Shown in pieces: positions 1 to 9,846 of a DNA stretch of 64,000 nt. A model generated the notes under the pieces. It saw only the letters and a list, made by a program, of their open reading frames with translations, ran no database searches and was not told where the DNA came from. The translations under genes and the position numbers were made by a program. Origin of the DNA: Neoroseomonas marina (GTDB taxonomy: Bacteria > Pseudomonadota > Alphaproteobacteria > Acetobacterales > Acetobacteraceae); contig NZ_JABBKX010000009.1 in NCBI RefSeq assembly GCF_012927745.1, forward strand, positions 143,943 through 207,942, in the 5' to 3' direction. Every line of letters begins with the position of its first letter. The stretch's first letter is position 1.

Positions 1-1429
1 CGCCCGCGAGGCCGTAGGGCGGGAAGCGGAAGCGATCCATGTTGGCGGTGAAGACGCCGGCGGGGCTGTCGAGCCGCCATTCGCGGAACAGCCCGAGGCC
101 GCCCCGATGCTTCCCCGCCCCGCCCGAGCCCGGCAGCAAGCCGTAGCGCGTGATGGTGAGCGGCATCTGGCTCTCGATCATCTCGACCGGGATGTTGGCA
201 TTGTTGTGCATGCCGAAGGACCACGCATTGACGCCGTCCTTCGCGGGATTGGCGCCGGTGCCACCGATCTCGATCTCGACCAGCACCTCGCGCCCGCCAT
301 CCTCGGCTTCGGTCTGGAAGGTCGCGACGTAGGAGCCGCCGTAATAGGCCGCGGGCATGCGGTCGGGCAGCGCCTGGTGCAGGCAGCCGAACATGACGTT
401 CGCCAGCCGGTGCGACACCGCCACGCGATGCGCGACCGAAGCGGGCGCGCGGCAGGAGGTCACGCTGCCGTCCCGATGGATGATCCGGATCGGCCGGTAG
501 CAGCCGGCATTGGCCGGCATGGCGCCATCGGTCGCGGCGATGATCGAATAGTAGACCGCGCAGTTCGACATGGCCGGCGTGCAGTTGATCGGCCCGCGCT
601 GCTGGTCGGCGCAGCCGGTGAGGTCGACCTCGATCTCCTCGCCCGTCACGGTCAGCACGGCGTGCAGTCGCACGGGCTCGCCGGTGACACCGTCCTCGTC
701 GAGGAAGTCCTCGAACGCGTAGCGACCATCGGGCATCGCACGGATGGCGGCGCGCATCGCCGCTTCGCTCATGTCGAGGATGCGGGCGGTTGCCTCCAGC
801 AGCCCCTCGGCGCCGTAGCGCTGCGCGAGACGGCGGATCGAGGCCGCGCCGACCTCGAGGCTCGCCAACTGCGACTGCAGGTCGCCCAGCATCAGCGCAG
901 GCTTGCGCACGTTCTGGCCGATCATCTCCCAGACCGCGCGGTTGAGCCGCCCTTCCTCGATCAGCTTCAGCGGCGGGATGCGGATGCCTTCCTGGAAGAC
1001 CTCGGTCGCCGTGGCGGCGTAGGAGCCCGGCGCCATGCCGCCCATGTCGATGTGATGGCACAACGCGCCGACATAGGCGACGCGCTTGCCTTCATGCATC
1101 ACCGGCTTGAAGACCAGCACGTCGTTCAGGTGCTGCGCGCCGCAATAGGGATCGTTGGTCGCGACGACGTCGTTCTCGCCCCATTCCTCGGCGTTGACGA
1201 AGCGGTCGAGCAGGGTCCGTAGCGCGGCACCCATCGAATTGAGGTGCTGCGGGATGCGCGCCGACTGCGCGACGTTGTTGCCCTCGGCGTCGAAGACGGC
1301 GGTGGAGTAGTCGAGCAGTTCCCGCACGATGGTGGAACGGCTGGTGCGCCAGATGGTGATGTCCATCTCGGCGGCCGCGGCGGTCAGCGCGTTGCGGATG
1401 ACCTCGATCTCGATCGGGCCGAGCGTCAT
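1..1429 (-). CDS. hyuB: Hydantoinase/oxoprolinase subunit B, C-terminus cut by window edge
   Basis: Reading leftward from an ATG at 1429, an uninterrupted frame runs off the window after about 476 codons. The N-terminus (MTLGPIEIEVIRNAL, then an R-x-S-R-S-T-I-V-R-E stretch and FDAEGNNVAQ) is typical of the HyuB/N-methylhydantoinase B family, whose members are about 520-590 residues, so only the last part is missing. The family works with HyuA to open cyclic amides such as hydantoins or 5-oxoproline in an ATP-dependent cytoplasmic reaction; the exact substrate cannot be read here. The ATG overlaps the hyuA stop (ATGA), so the two are translationally coupled. The gene is the last visible one of an operon behind a TRAP transporter, which suggests that the transporter imports its substrate. 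Confidence 0.9.
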   Translation of the reverse strand, partial: MTLGPIEIEVIRNALTAAAAEMDITIWRTSRSTIVRELLDYSTAVFDAEGNNVAQSARIPQHLNSMGAALRTLLDRFVNAEEWGENDVVATNDPYCGAQHLNDVLVFKPVMHEGKRVAYVGALCHHIDMGGMAPGSYAATATEVFQEGIRIPPLKLIEEGRLNRAVWEMIGQNVRKPALMLGDLQSQLASLEVGAASIRRLAQRYGAEGLLEATARILDMSEAAMRAAIRAMPDGRYAFEDFLDEDGVTGEPVRLHAVLTVTGEEIEVDLTGCADQQRGPINCTPAMSNCAVYYSIIAATDGAMPANAGCYRPIRIIHRDGSVTSCRAPASVAHRVAVSHRLANVMFGCLHQALPDRMPAAYYGGSYVATFQTEAEDGGREVLVEIEIGGTGANPAKDGVNAWSFGMHNNANIPVEMIESQMPLTITRYGLLPGSGGAGKHRGGLGLFREWRLDSPAGVFTANMDRFRFPPYGLAG

Positions 1430-3495
1430 GGCGTGTCCCTCCGCGCGATCAACGTGCCCGCGGCGCCAAGTTCCGCCGTCCAGCCGCGCGCGATCCAGTG
1501 GGTGGCGAAGGCTTCCTCGACCACCGCGGGGCCCTCGATCGTGTCGGTGAAGGTGAGCGCCTCGCGGTCCCAGACCGGGATGTCGCGCCAGGCGCCGCCT
1601 TCGAAGGCGCGGCGCATGCCCTTGCGCGCAGGCCGCTCGGCGGGTGGCGGGTCGCCTGGTTCGGGCTTGTCCAGCAGGCCGGTCGCGATGGCGCGGATTG
1701 TCACGATCTCCACCGGATCGCCGGGGTTGGCGTAGGAGAAGCGCTGGCGGTGCGTGGCGTGGAAGGCCTCCACCAGCGCGGCGAGGTCGCCGGCGTCGGG
1801 GGTTGCGACCTCGCCCCAGGGGATCAGCAGTTCGAAGGCCTGGCCGTGGTAGCGCATGTCCGCCGCGATCGAGACGCGGCGGCGTTCCGGCGGGATACCG
1901 TCCGCAGCGAGGCGCGCATCGGCTTCGGCCCGGAGCGCAGCGATCACCTCGATGACCTGCGGCAGGTTCGCCGGTTCGGCGCGCATCACGCGCGACCGTG
2001 CGATGTCCTGCGTCAGGTCCGAAAACAGGATGCCATAGGCCGAGAGCGTTCCAGGCTCGCGCGGGAAGGCGACCTCCTTCATCCCGAGCTCGGCGGCCAC
2101 GTCCGTCGCATGAAGTCCACCGGCACCGCCGAAGGAGAGCAGGCAGAAGTCGCGCGGATCGAGGCCCTTCTCGAACAGCGACAGGCGGATCGCGGCGCCG
2201 AGATTGGCGTTGACGACCGTCAGGATGCCTTCAGCCGCTTCCTCCACGCCGAGGCGCAGCGGGCCCCCCACCTTCGCCTCCAGCGCCGCGCGCGTCGCCG
2301 GCATGTCGAGCTTCATCATGCCGCCGAGGAAGAAGTCCGGATCGAGGCGCCCTAGCGCCAGGTTGGCGTCGGTCACCGTCGGTTCCGTGCCGCCGCGGCC
2401 ATAGGCAACGGGTCCGGGCCGGGCGCCGGCGCTGCGCGGGCCGACCGTGAGCCGCCCGCCGGCATCGACCGCGGCGATGGATCCGCCGCCAGCGCCGATG
2501 GTGCGCATCTCGACCATCGGCAGGCGCACGGGCAGCCGGTCGATCTCGCCCTGGGTGATGACAGAGACGCGCCCGTCCTGCACCACCGAGACGTCGTAGG
2601 AGGTCCCGCCCATGTCGACAGCGACCAGGTTCGGCCGCGACAGCAGCGCCGAGAGCCGCCCTGCCGCGAGCGTCCCGCCGGACGGCCCGGACAGCAGCAG
2701 CCGCGCCGGCTGTTCCGCAGCGACGCGCAGGCTGCACACCCCGCCATTCGACTGCACGAGGAAGACGAGGGGATGGAAGCCCCCCTCCCCCAGCCGCGCC
2801 TCGAGCCGGTCGAGATAGGCCTTCACCACCGGCACGAGCAGGGTGTTCAGGACGGTGGTCGAGGTGCGCTCGTACTCGCGGATCTCGGGCGAGATGTCCG
2901 AGGAGAGCGACACCGGCAGGTCCGGCCGCGCCGCACGGAGCATCGCGGCGAGGCGCTGCTCATGCGCCGGATTGGCATAGGCATGCAGCAGCGAGACTGC
3001 GACGCAATCCGCCCCGAGCGCCGCGATGCGGTCCAGCAGCGCCGGCACCGCGGATTCATCCAGCGCGATCTCTGCCGTGCCGTCCGCGCGCATCCGTTCC
3101 GTCACCCCGAGGCGCCGGTCGCGCGGGATCAGCGTCGGGAAGGGTTCCGGCGCCAGGCCGTAGATGTCGCGGCGGACGTGGCGGTTGATCTCGAGCACGT
3201 CCTCGAAGCCCGCCGTGGTCAGCAGCACGCCCTTGGCGAGCTTGCGCTCCAGCACCGCATTCGTCGCGATGGTCGTGCCGTGCAGCAGCAGCCCGACATC
3301 GGCAAGCGCGAAGCCGAAGCGTTCCGCGGCCTCGGTCACGCCGCGCATCAGGCCGATGGACGGATCCTCCGGCGTCGTCGGCGTCTTCCACGCGTGCGCG
3401 ATGCCACTGCGGGCATCGAGGATCTGCAGGTCGGTGAAGGTGCCGCCGATATCGACCGCGATGCGGACGGGGCGGACATTGTCGGTGCTGGTCAC
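1426..3495 (-). CDS. hyuA: Hydantoinase/oxoprolinase subunit A
   Basis: The 689-residue product is full length for HyuA (about 680-700). It carries the ASKHA-type phosphate loop VDIGGTFTDL near residue 15, HGTTIATNAVLERK near 75, a second VDMGGTSYDVSV loop near 295 and the IGAGGGSIA motif near 335. These place it in the ATP-dependent hydantoinase/5-oxoprolinase A family. It should act with the overlapping HyuB on a cyclic amide or related carbonyl compound. The gene starts 21 bases after dctM ends, so it shares the TRAP operon. It is related to, but clearly different from, the second HyuA at 7774-9846. The substrate is unknown. Confidence 0.92.
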   Translation of the reverse strand: MTSTDNVRPVRIAVDIGGTFTDLQILDARSGIAHAWKTPTTPEDPSIGLMRGVTEAAERFGFALADVGLLLHGTTIATNAVLERKLAKGVLLTTAGFEDVLEINRHVRRDIYGLAPEPFPTLIPRDRRLGVTERMRADGTAEIALDESAVPALLDRIAALGADCVAVSLLHAYANPAHEQRLAAMLRAARPDLPVSLSSDISPEIREYERTSTTVLNTLLVPVVKAYLDRLEARLGEGGFHPLVFLVQSNGGVCSLRVAAEQPARLLLSGPSGGTLAAGRLSALLSRPNLVAVDMGGTSYDVSVVQDGRVSVITQGEIDRLPVRLPMVEMRTIGAGGGSIAAVDAGGRLTVGPRSAGARPGPVAYGRGGTEPTVTDANLALGRLDPDFFLGGMMKLDMPATRAALEAKVGGPLRLGVEEAAEGILTVVNANLGAAIRLSLFEKGLDPRDFCLLSFGGAGGLHATDVAAELGMKEVAFPREPGTLSAYGILFSDLTQDIARSRVMRAEPANLPQVIEVIAALRAEADARLAADGIPPERRRVSIAADMRYHGQAFELLIPWGEVATPDAGDLAALVEAFHATHRQRFSYANPGDPVEIVTIRAIATGLLDKPEPGDPPPAERPARKGMRRAFEGGAWRDIPVWDREALTFTDTIEGPAVVEEAFATHWIARGWTAELGAAGTLIARRDTP

Positions 3496-3516
3496 GCGGG
3501 ACGTTCCTGGATTCGT

Positions 3517-4881
3517 TCAGCCCATCACGGCAGGCAGCCAGAGAGCAAGGCCGGGGAAGATCATGAGGATGGCGACGGCCAGAAGATAGACCGCCAGGAA
3601 GGGCATCACGCCGATGAAGACGTCGGTGATGGGTCCTGGTCGGGACCGCATGCCTTGCAGCACGTACATCACCGTCCCGTCCGGCGGGCTGATCTGGGCG
3701 ATCTCGACCAGCATGGTCACGATCACGCCGAACCAGATCGGATCGTAGCCGAGCGCCACGACGATCGGAAACACGACCGGGACGGTGGTGATGATCATGG
3801 AGAAGCCCTCCATGAAGGTCCCGAGCGCGACATACAGCGCAATGATGCAGAGCATGATGCCCCAGGGCGGGATCGGCAGCCCGGCGATCAGCCCGGCCAG
3901 CGCCTGCGGCACGTTGATGATGGTGAGGATGTAGTTGAGCAGGTAGGCCCCGAACAGGATCAGCCCGAGCAGCGCCGTGTTGCGCGCCGTCGCCTCGGCC
4001 GAGGCGTTCAGCATGCGGAAGGTCAGCTTGCGCTCGATGGCGGCGAAGCCCGCCGCCCCCACCACGCCGAGCGCGGCCGCCTCGGTCGGTGTCGCGAAGC
4101 CGCCATAGATCGACCCGAGCACCAGCAGGATCAGCAGCAGCGTCGGCACCAGGTCAGCCAGCGCACGGATCTTCACCCCCAGTGGCAGGCGCTCGGGCTT
4201 CTCCATCGGGTTGCGGATGCCATGCCAGAGGATGACGATGGTGAAGAGCCCCGTCACGAGCACCGAGGGAACGATCGCCGCGATATAGAGCGCGCCGACC
4301 GAGGTCTCGGTGATCAGCCCATAGATGATGAAGGTGATCCCCGGCGGGATCAGGTTGCCGAGCGCCCCGCCGGCGGCGAGCGAGCCGAGCACCATCCGCT
4401 GGCTGTACTTGGTGTCCTGGAAATAGGGCAGCGCGACCGAGCCCATGGTCGCGGCCGTCGCCACCGAGGAGCCCGAGATCGCCGAGAACACCGCGCAGGA
4501 GACGATGTTGGTGTGCAGCAATCCACCCGGCATCCGGTTCAGCCAGACGTTCAGCGCGCGATACAGCCGATCCGACAACCCGGCCCGCAACAGGATCTCG
4601 CCCATCAGCAGGAAGAGCGGCACGGCGACGAGCACGAAGTTAGACGACGGCGCCCAGAGCGTCTGTCCCAGGAAGGCCCACCACGGCCGATCGGAGAACA
4701 ACAACCCCGTCAGCACGCCGAGGACACCGAGCACGGCGGCGATGTAGACGCCCGATCCGAAGAAGACGACGAAGACGCCGGTCAGCATCAGGATCTCGGC
4801 GACCGGCAGTGCCTGGCCGGTGGTCGCCGCAGCGAAGATGGTGATGGCGAGCAGCGCCAGCAGGAAGACGATGGCGATCAC
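3517..4881 (-). CDS. dctM: TRAP transporter large permease subunit DctM
   Basis: This is a 454-residue, very hydrophobic protein with about twelve predicted membrane segments, the usual size for DctM. The SGSSVATAATMGSVALP region near residue 135 and the PPGITFIIYG stretch near 180 are signatures of the DctM/TRAP large subunit. It forms the ion-driven import channel for a solute delivered by the periplasmic DctP. The start is a GTG overlapping the dctQ stop by four bases (GTGA). Upstream lie dctQ and dctP and downstream hyuA-hyuB, so the imported solute is probably the hydantoinase substrate; that link is inferred from context. Confidence 0.92.
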   Translation of the reverse strand: MIAIVFLLALLAITIFAAATTGQALPVAEILMLTGVFVVFFGSGVYIAAVLGVLGVLTGLLFSDRPWWAFLGQTLWAPSSNFVLVAVPLFLLMGEILLRAGLSDRLYRALNVWLNRMPGGLLHTNIVSCAVFSAISGSSVATAATMGSVALPYFQDTKYSQRMVLGSLAAGGALGNLIPPGITFIIYGLITETSVGALYIAAIVPSVLVTGLFTIVILWHGIRNPMEKPERLPLGVKIRALADLVPTLLLILLVLGSIYGGFATPTEAAALGVVGAAGFAAIERKLTFRMLNASAEATARNTALLGLILFGAYLLNYILTIINVPQALAGLIAGLPIPPWGIMLCIIALYVALGTFMEGFSMIITTVPVVFPIVVALGYDPIWFGVIVTMLVEIAQISPPDGTVMYVLQGMRSRPGPITDVFIGVMPFLAVYLLAVAILMIFPGLALWLPAVMG

Positions 4882-5522
4882 GGGTGCGGAGGCTCCTCGC
4901 CCTCATGTGCCATGGCCACAGCCTCGAGCGCTTCCTCCGTCTCGTCCTCGAGCGTGCGGGAGCCGAGCAGGGCGTCAAGCGACGCCCCCTCCCCGCAGGC
5001 CAGCGCAAGGGCGGCCTCCAGCATCAGCACCAGGCAGGACATCACGAAGGCCGAGATGCCGAAGGCCCAGATGCCCTGCGGCCAGACCATGGCGATCCGC
5101 AGCGCGGAGTTGTCATGCGCGTCGAACAGCGCGCTTTCGTCCACCAGTTCCCAGGCCGACCAGACGATCAGGACCGACAGCGCCGTCAGCAGGCCAAGCG
5201 CGAAGAGATGTAACGGCGCGCGTATCCTGACCGGCAACCGGTTCACGAAGACGTCGACGCGGATATGCGCCCGGCGGAACAGCGTGTGGCCGAGCGACCA
5301 GGCGATACCGCCGGCCAGGATGTAGCCCGTGACCTCGACCGTCGCCTGGGATGAGAAGCCGAGGAAGTAGCGTGCAACGATATCGAAGGTGATGAAGAGC
5401 GCGCAGACGACGTACGCCCACCCCGCGATGTAGGCCATCAGCAGCGCCGCCGCGGCGACCGCGCGCCGCAGCGCGCGGACCGCCTGCAGCGGCGCCGGGG
5501 ACGGGGTGACGGTGCCGCTCAC
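4878..5522 (-). CDS. dctQ: TRAP transporter small permease subunit DctQ
   Basis: The 214-residue product has four hydrophobic segments (first near residues 15-40) and the DctQ pattern ITFDIVARYFLGFSSQATVEVTGY followed by RRAHIRVDVF. The open frame extends upstream to 5840, but that part is arginine-rich and lies inside dctP. The GTG at 5522 overlaps the dctP stop (GTGA) and begins VSGTVTPSPAPLQ, just before the first membrane segment, so it is the chosen start. The acidic C-terminal tail (LEDETEEALEAV) is longer than in many DctQ proteins. DctQ and DctM together form the TRAP membrane complex. Confidence 0.88.
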   Translation of the reverse strand: MSGTVTPSPAPLQAVRALRRAVAAAALLMAYIAGWAYVVCALFITFDIVARYFLGFSSQATVEVTGYILAGGIAWSLGHTLFRRAHIRVDVFVNRLPVRIRAPLHLFALGLLTALSVLIVWSAWELVDESALFDAHDNSALRIAMVWPQGIWAFGISAFVMSCLVLMLEAALALACGEGASLDALLGSRTLEDETEEALEAVAMAHEGEEPPHP

Positions 5523-6589
5523 CCGCCGAAACGCACGCCGGAGATGGGCGCGATCACCTCGTTGTAGGTCTCGCCGCAGCGCGCGCCGCAGCGGCGCACC
5601 CAGCCGGGGAGCACCACCTCGCGAAAGATCCGCTGCGTCTCCGCCTTGTCGGCGTCGGTGGCGACGACCTCGGTCATCGGGCGGGCGGCGATGTTGTGGA
5701 TACGGCATTCCGCGGCACGGCCGATGTTGCAGTCGATCCCGTCCCGCGTCGCCGCGGCGCCGAGCGCCCATTGCGCATCCGAGACTTCCTTCATGGTCGC
5801 TTCCATGAAGGCCCGCACCTGCGGATCGAGGCGGTTCCACCAGGCGAGGTTCACGAGATAGCCCGCGACGGCCCAGGACACCGGCAGGTTTGAGATATGC
5901 GTCGTCACTTCCGGCCAGCGCGCCGCGGCGCCCGAACCCGACCCGGTGATCGCGCAGTCCACGACCCCGCGCTCGAGGGCGGAATAGACCTCGGGGAAGC
6001 CGATGCTGACGGGCTGTGCGCCGAGCGCGGTGAAGTAGTCCACCAGCGAATTGCCGAAGGTGCGGATGCGCCGGCCGCGCAGGTCCGACAGGCTCGTGAA
6101 GGCGGCTCGGCAGAACACGACCTGGGCCGGGAAGGGATAGAGAGCGACGAGCCGCGTGCCGAAGCGCTCGAGGTCGCGGTTCGCGGCCGGGATGATGGCC
6201 GCCGCGATGCGCTGCGCATCGCGGATGTCGGGCGCGAGGCCCGCGAGATCAACGCCGTCCAGGATCGGCACGTCACCCGACAGCGTCGTCAGCGTGCCTG
6301 CGCCGATCTCGACCTGACCCGAGCGCACGAGGCGCACGATCTCGTTGCCGGCGAGGTTGCGCTCGGCATGGGTGGACAGCGTCACCTGGATGCGGCCGTT
6401 GCTGCGTTGCGCCGTCGCGTCGCGCAGGATGGGTTGGTCGACGCGCGTGTATTGCGGCTGCGTCGGCAGGGGCTGGGTCACCGCGGCGATGCGAACCTGC
6501 GGGCCGGCCGGCAGGCTCGGCGCCTGCGCCATGGCGGGGAGAGTCACAGCAGCCGAGGCGACAAGCCCGGCGATCATCCGTCGCAGCAT
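5519..6589 (-). CDS. dctP: TRAP transporter substrate-binding protein DctP
   Basis: The 356-residue product starts at an ATG preceded by AGGAGG seven bases upstream. An N-terminal signal (MLRRMIAGLVASAAVTLPAMAQA) directs it to the periplasm. The rest fits the DctP/TRAP solute receptor family, including the LSDLRGRRIRTFGNSLVDYFTALGA-like helix/strand region, the EVYSALERGVVDCAITG ligand-domain motif and W/N-rich C-terminal lobe. It captures an organic acid-like ligand and passes it to DctQM. It is the first gene of the minus-strand operon and is divergent from the Bug gene at 6822; the 232-bp space between them probably holds both promoters. A much longer upstream frame (to 6925) has no support. 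Confidence 0.88.
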   Translation of the reverse strand: MLRRMIAGLVASAAVTLPAMAQAPSLPAGPQVRIAAVTQPLPTQPQYTRVDQPILRDATAQRSNGRIQVTLSTHAERNLAGNEIVRLVRSGQVEIGAGTLTTLSGDVPILDGVDLAGLAPDIRDAQRIAAAIIPAANRDLERFGTRLVALYPFPAQVVFCRAAFTSLSDLRGRRIRTFGNSLVDYFTALGAQPVSIGFPEVYSALERGVVDCAITGSGSGAAARWPEVTTHISNLPVSWAVAGYLVNLAWWNRLDPQVRAFMEATMKEVSDAQWALGAAATRDGIDCNIGRAAECRIHNIAARPMTEVVATDADKAETQRIFREVVLPGWVRRCGARCGETYNEVIAPISGVRFGG

Positions 6590-6821
6590 CGCGACCTCCT
6601 CCTGTTGACGGGGGCCGGATCTCGTGTCCGCCACCCGAGCACATCCGAACACGGGTCGATCGGTGCGTCGAGGGGGCATGCCACGGGAATCAGCGCACGA
6701 CGGCGAACAATGCGTCCGCGCGCAGCAGCTGCGCGATGCGCTGCACGCACGGAAAGCATGTCGGGGGTTTCGCCGCGACCGGTGCTGGACCATGCTCGCC
6801 ATCGAGACAACGGAGCGCGCC

Positions 6822-7781
6822 ATGATCATTCGCCGCCGCGGAGTGCTCGCTGCTGGGCTGGGATTGCCATTCGCCGCGCGGGCGCAGGGGCCGGGCGGAT
6901 TTCCCAACCGGCCGCTGCGGCTCATCGTCCCCTTTCCGCCGGGCGGCGGTGTGGACCTGACGGCGCGGCTGCTGGCCGATCCGCTGTCGCGCGAACTCGG
7001 CCAGACGGTCGTCGTCGAGAATCGCGGCGGCGCCGGCGGCGTGATCGGCGTCGAGGCGATGAGCCGCGCCGCGCCCGATGGCTACACGCTCTCGCTCGAT
7101 GGCGCCGGCACCATCACCGCCGGTCCGCATCTGCGCCGCCTGCCGTACGAGGCGATGCAGCTATCCCACATCACCCGCCTGGTCCGCATGCCCTTCATCG
7201 TGGCCGTGCGCACCGACCTTCCGGCGAACACGCTGCAGGAGTTCCTCGACCTCGCAAAGCGGCAGGAGCTGCGCTACGCCTCGGGCGGGCTCGGCACCAG
7301 CCAGCACCTGACCGGCGAGTTGTTCAACCAGATGGCGGGGATCAACATGATCCACGTGCCCTATCGCGGCACGGGCCCGGCGCTGAACGACCTCGCAGCC
7401 AAGGTGGTCGATGTCTATTTCGGCGATCCGGCGACGCTGTCCATCGTGAATGGCGGCGGCGCGCGGGCGATCGCCGTGACCTCCCCGCAGCGCTGGCCGC
7501 TGCTGCCGAACGTCCCGGCGGTCGCCGAGGGCGTGCCGGGCTATGAGAGCGAGAACTGGTACGGCCTCGCAGGACCACCCGGCATGCCGGCCGAGATCGT
7601 ACGATTCCTGCACGCCGCGGTGGTGAAGGTGATGCGCGACCAGGGGAATGTCGCGCGCTTCGACGATGCCGGGCTGCACCCGGCCGTCATGGAACTCGCA
7701 GACTACGATGCCTTCCTGCGCGCCGATTCCGCGCGATGGGAACGCGTGGCGAAAACAGGGAATATCCGTATCGATGGGTGA
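6822..7781 (+). CDS. Bug-family tripartite tricarboxylate transporter receptor
   Basis: The 319-residue product opens with a twin-arginine-like signal (IIRRRGVLAAGLG, cleavage probably after ARAQ). It has the Bug/TctC hallmarks: PNRPLRLIVPFPPGGGVDLTARL, ENRGGAGGVIGVEA, the HVPYRGTGPALNDL motif and the C-terminal PGMPAEIVRFLHAAV helix. Bug proteins bind small organic solutes in the periplasm. No TctA/TctB membrane subunits are adjacent, so it is an orphan receptor, as is common in this lineage. ATG 6822 is chosen because GGAG lies eight bases upstream and the signal begins there; ATG 6792 is an alternative. It overlaps the next hyuA by eight bases, suggesting that it senses or delivers that enzyme's substrate. 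Confidence 0.88.
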   Translation: MIIRRRGVLAAGLGLPFAARAQGPGGFPNRPLRLIVPFPPGGGVDLTARLLADPLSRELGQTVVVENRGGAGGVIGVEAMSRAAPDGYTLSLDGAGTITAGPHLRRLPYEAMQLSHITRLVRMPFIVAVRTDLPANTLQEFLDLAKRQELRYASGGLGTSQHLTGELFNQMAGINMIHVPYRGTGPALNDLAAKVVDVYFGDPATLSIVNGGGARAIAVTSPQRWPLLPNVPAVAEGVPGYESENWYGLAGPPGMPAEIVRFLHAAVVKVMRDQGNVARFDDAGLHPAVMELADYDAFLRADSARWERVAKTGNIRIDG

Positions 7782-9846
7782 GTCACGCCTGGCCGTCGAC
7801 ATTGGCGGCACCTTCACCGACCTGGTGCTGCAGACGCCGCGCGGCACGCATGAAATGAAACTGCTCACCACGCCCGAGGCGCCGGAACGCGCCGTGCTCG
7901 ACGGGGCGAAGGCCATCCTCGCCGCCGCAGGCTGCGCGCCGGGCGAAATCGGCCTGGTGGTGCATGGCACCACGCTCGCGACCAATGCGCTGATCGAACG
8001 CAAGGGCGCGCCGACCGCGCTGCTGACGACGGAAGGTTTCCGCGATTCCGTCGAGATGGCCTACGAGCATCGCTTCGAGCAGTACGATCTCTCGATGCAA
8101 CGACCCGAGCCCCTGGTGCCGCGCGACCTGCGCCTCGGCGTGAAGGAACGCATTGCCGCGGATGGATCGCTGCTGCTGCCGCTGGACGAGGCTTCACTGC
8201 GCGCTACGGCGCGTTCGCTGACGGCTCGCGGCATCCAGGCCGTGGCGATCTGCTTCCTGCATTCCTTTACCAACCCCGTGCATGAACGCCGCGCCGCGGC
8301 GATCGTGGCGGAGGAGATGCCGGACGCGGCGATCACCATCTCCTGCGAGGTCGCACCCGAGATCCGCGAATACGAGCGCGCCTCGACCACCATCGCCAAT
8401 GCCTATGTCCTGCCGCTGATGGGCCGGTATCTCGCCGCGCTCGAAGGCGGGCTGAAGGATGCGGGACTCGATTGCCCGCTCCTGCTGATGATGTCCTCGG
8501 GCGGCGTCACCACGGTCGATACGGCGAAGCGCTTCCCGGTGCGCCTGGTGGAAAGCGGCCCGGCGGGCGGCGCCATCCTCGCCCAGGCGGTCGCGGCGGA
8601 AAACGGGCTGAAGCAGGTGCTCGCCTTCGACATGGGCGGCACCACGGCGAAGCTGACGCTGATCGACGATCTCGACTTCCAGCGCAGCCGCTCCTTCGAG
8701 GTCGCGCGCGCCTATCGCTTCATCCAGGGCAGCGGCCTGCCGGTGCGCATCCCGGTGATCGAGTTGGTCGAGATCGGCGCCGGCGGCGGGTCCATCGCGC
8801 GCGTCGATGCGTTGGGCCGCATCCTGGTCGGGCCGGACAGCGCGGGCAGCGTGCCCGGGCCGGCGTGCTACGGGCGCGGGGGCGCCGAACCGACCGTGAC
8901 CGACGCCGACGCGACGCTCGGGCGGCTCGATCCGTCCCGCTTCGCGGGCGGGTCCATCGGCCTCGATGCCGCGAAGGCGGCAGCCGCCGTCGCCGGCCGC
9001 GTCGCCACACCGCTCGGCATGGCGCCGCTGCAAGGTGCCGTCGGCATCGCCGAGATCGTCGACGAGACCATGGCGAACGCCGCCCGCGTCCATGCCGTCG
9101 AGAATGGCAAGGACACCGCCGGCCGCGCCATGATCGCCTTCGGCGGCGCGGCGCCGCTGCATGCCGCGCGGCTCGCGCAGAAGCTCGGCATCGATCGCGT
9201 GGTGGTGCCGGTCGGCGCCGGCGTCGGCTCGGCGCACGGCTTCCTGCGGGCGCCCATCGCCTATGAAGTCGTGCGCAGCCGTCACATGCGCCTCGACGCC
9301 TTCGATCCGGAGGCGTTGAACGCCCACTTCGCCGAGATGCGCGCCGAGGCCGAGGCGGTCGTCCGCATGGGCGCGCCGAGCGAGGCCCTGACGGAAACGC
9401 GCACCGCCTTCATGCGCTACCGCGGCCAGGGGCACGAGATCGCCGTCGCCCTGCCCGCCCGCGCCTACACTCCGTCCGACACGGCCCTCCTGCGCGCGGG
9501 CTTCGAGGCCGCCTACACCGCGCTGTTCGGCCGCGTCATCCCGCGGCTCGAGGTCGAGGCGATGACCTTCGCCCTCTCCCTGTCCGCCGCCCGCCCCCTG
9601 CCCGAGGCGGCCCTGCCGCCCCCCGCGCAACAGGCCCCGCCGCCCCGCGGCAGGCGCGACGTCACCGACCCCGCCACCGGCGCGACGGACAGCGCTGCCG
9701 TGCATGAACGCGCCGCCCTCGCCCCCGGCATGGCCATCCCCGGCCCCGCCCTGATCGTCGAGGACGGCACCACCACCGTCGTCCCGCGCGGCTTCGCCGC
9801 CCGCGTCAACGCGCTCCACCAGCTCGTCCTGGAGGCCCAGGCATGA
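7774..9846 (+). CDS. hyuA: Hydantoinase/oxoprolinase subunit A (second copy)
   Basis: The 690-residue product is a complete HyuA: VDIGGTFTDLVLQ at residues 7-19, HGTTLATNALIERKG near 67, FDMGGTTAKLTL near 284 and VEIGAGGGSIARVD near 331. The frame is open further upstream, but ATG 7774 gives the family N-terminus exactly and overlaps the Bug stop, so it is the start. The protein is expected to act with the overlapping HyuB as an ATP-dependent hydrolase of a cyclic amide or related compound. Its transport partner is a Bug receptor rather than the TRAP system of the paralogous set on the other strand, which argues for a different ligand. Confidence 0.92.
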   Translation: MGESRLAVDIGGTFTDLVLQTPRGTHEMKLLTTPEAPERAVLDGAKAILAAAGCAPGEIGLVVHGTTLATNALIERKGAPTALLTTEGFRDSVEMAYEHRFEQYDLSMQRPEPLVPRDLRLGVKERIAADGSLLLPLDEASLRATARSLTARGIQAVAICFLHSFTNPVHERRAAAIVAEEMPDAAITISCEVAPEIREYERASTTIANAYVLPLMGRYLAALEGGLKDAGLDCPLLLMMSSGGVTTVDTAKRFPVRLVESGPAGGAILAQAVAAENGLKQVLAFDMGGTTAKLTLIDDLDFQRSRSFEVARAYRFIQGSGLPVRIPVIELVEIGAGGGSIARVDALGRILVGPDSAGSVPGPACYGRGGAEPTVTDADATLGRLDPSRFAGGSIGLDAAKAAAAVAGRVATPLGMAPLQGAVGIAEIVDETMANAARVHAVENGKDTAGRAMIAFGGAAPLHAARLAQKLGIDRVVVPVGAGVGSAHGFLRAPIAYEVVRSRHMRLDAFDPEALNAHFAEMRAEAEAVVRMGAPSEALTETRTAFMRYRGQGHEIAVALPARAYTPSDTALLRAGFEAAYTALFGRVIPRLEVEAMTFALSLSAARPLPEAALPPPAQQAPPPRGRRDVTDPATGATDSAAVHERAALAPGMAIPGPALIVEDGTTTVVPRGFAARVNALHQLVLEAQA

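Noticed and set aside
2773..5325. Very long plus-strand open frame (850 codons) opposite hyuA, dctM and dctQ
   Set aside because: It is antisense to three well-identified genes and its translation is Arg/Asp/His-rich low complexity, as expected for a shadow frame in high-G+C DNA.
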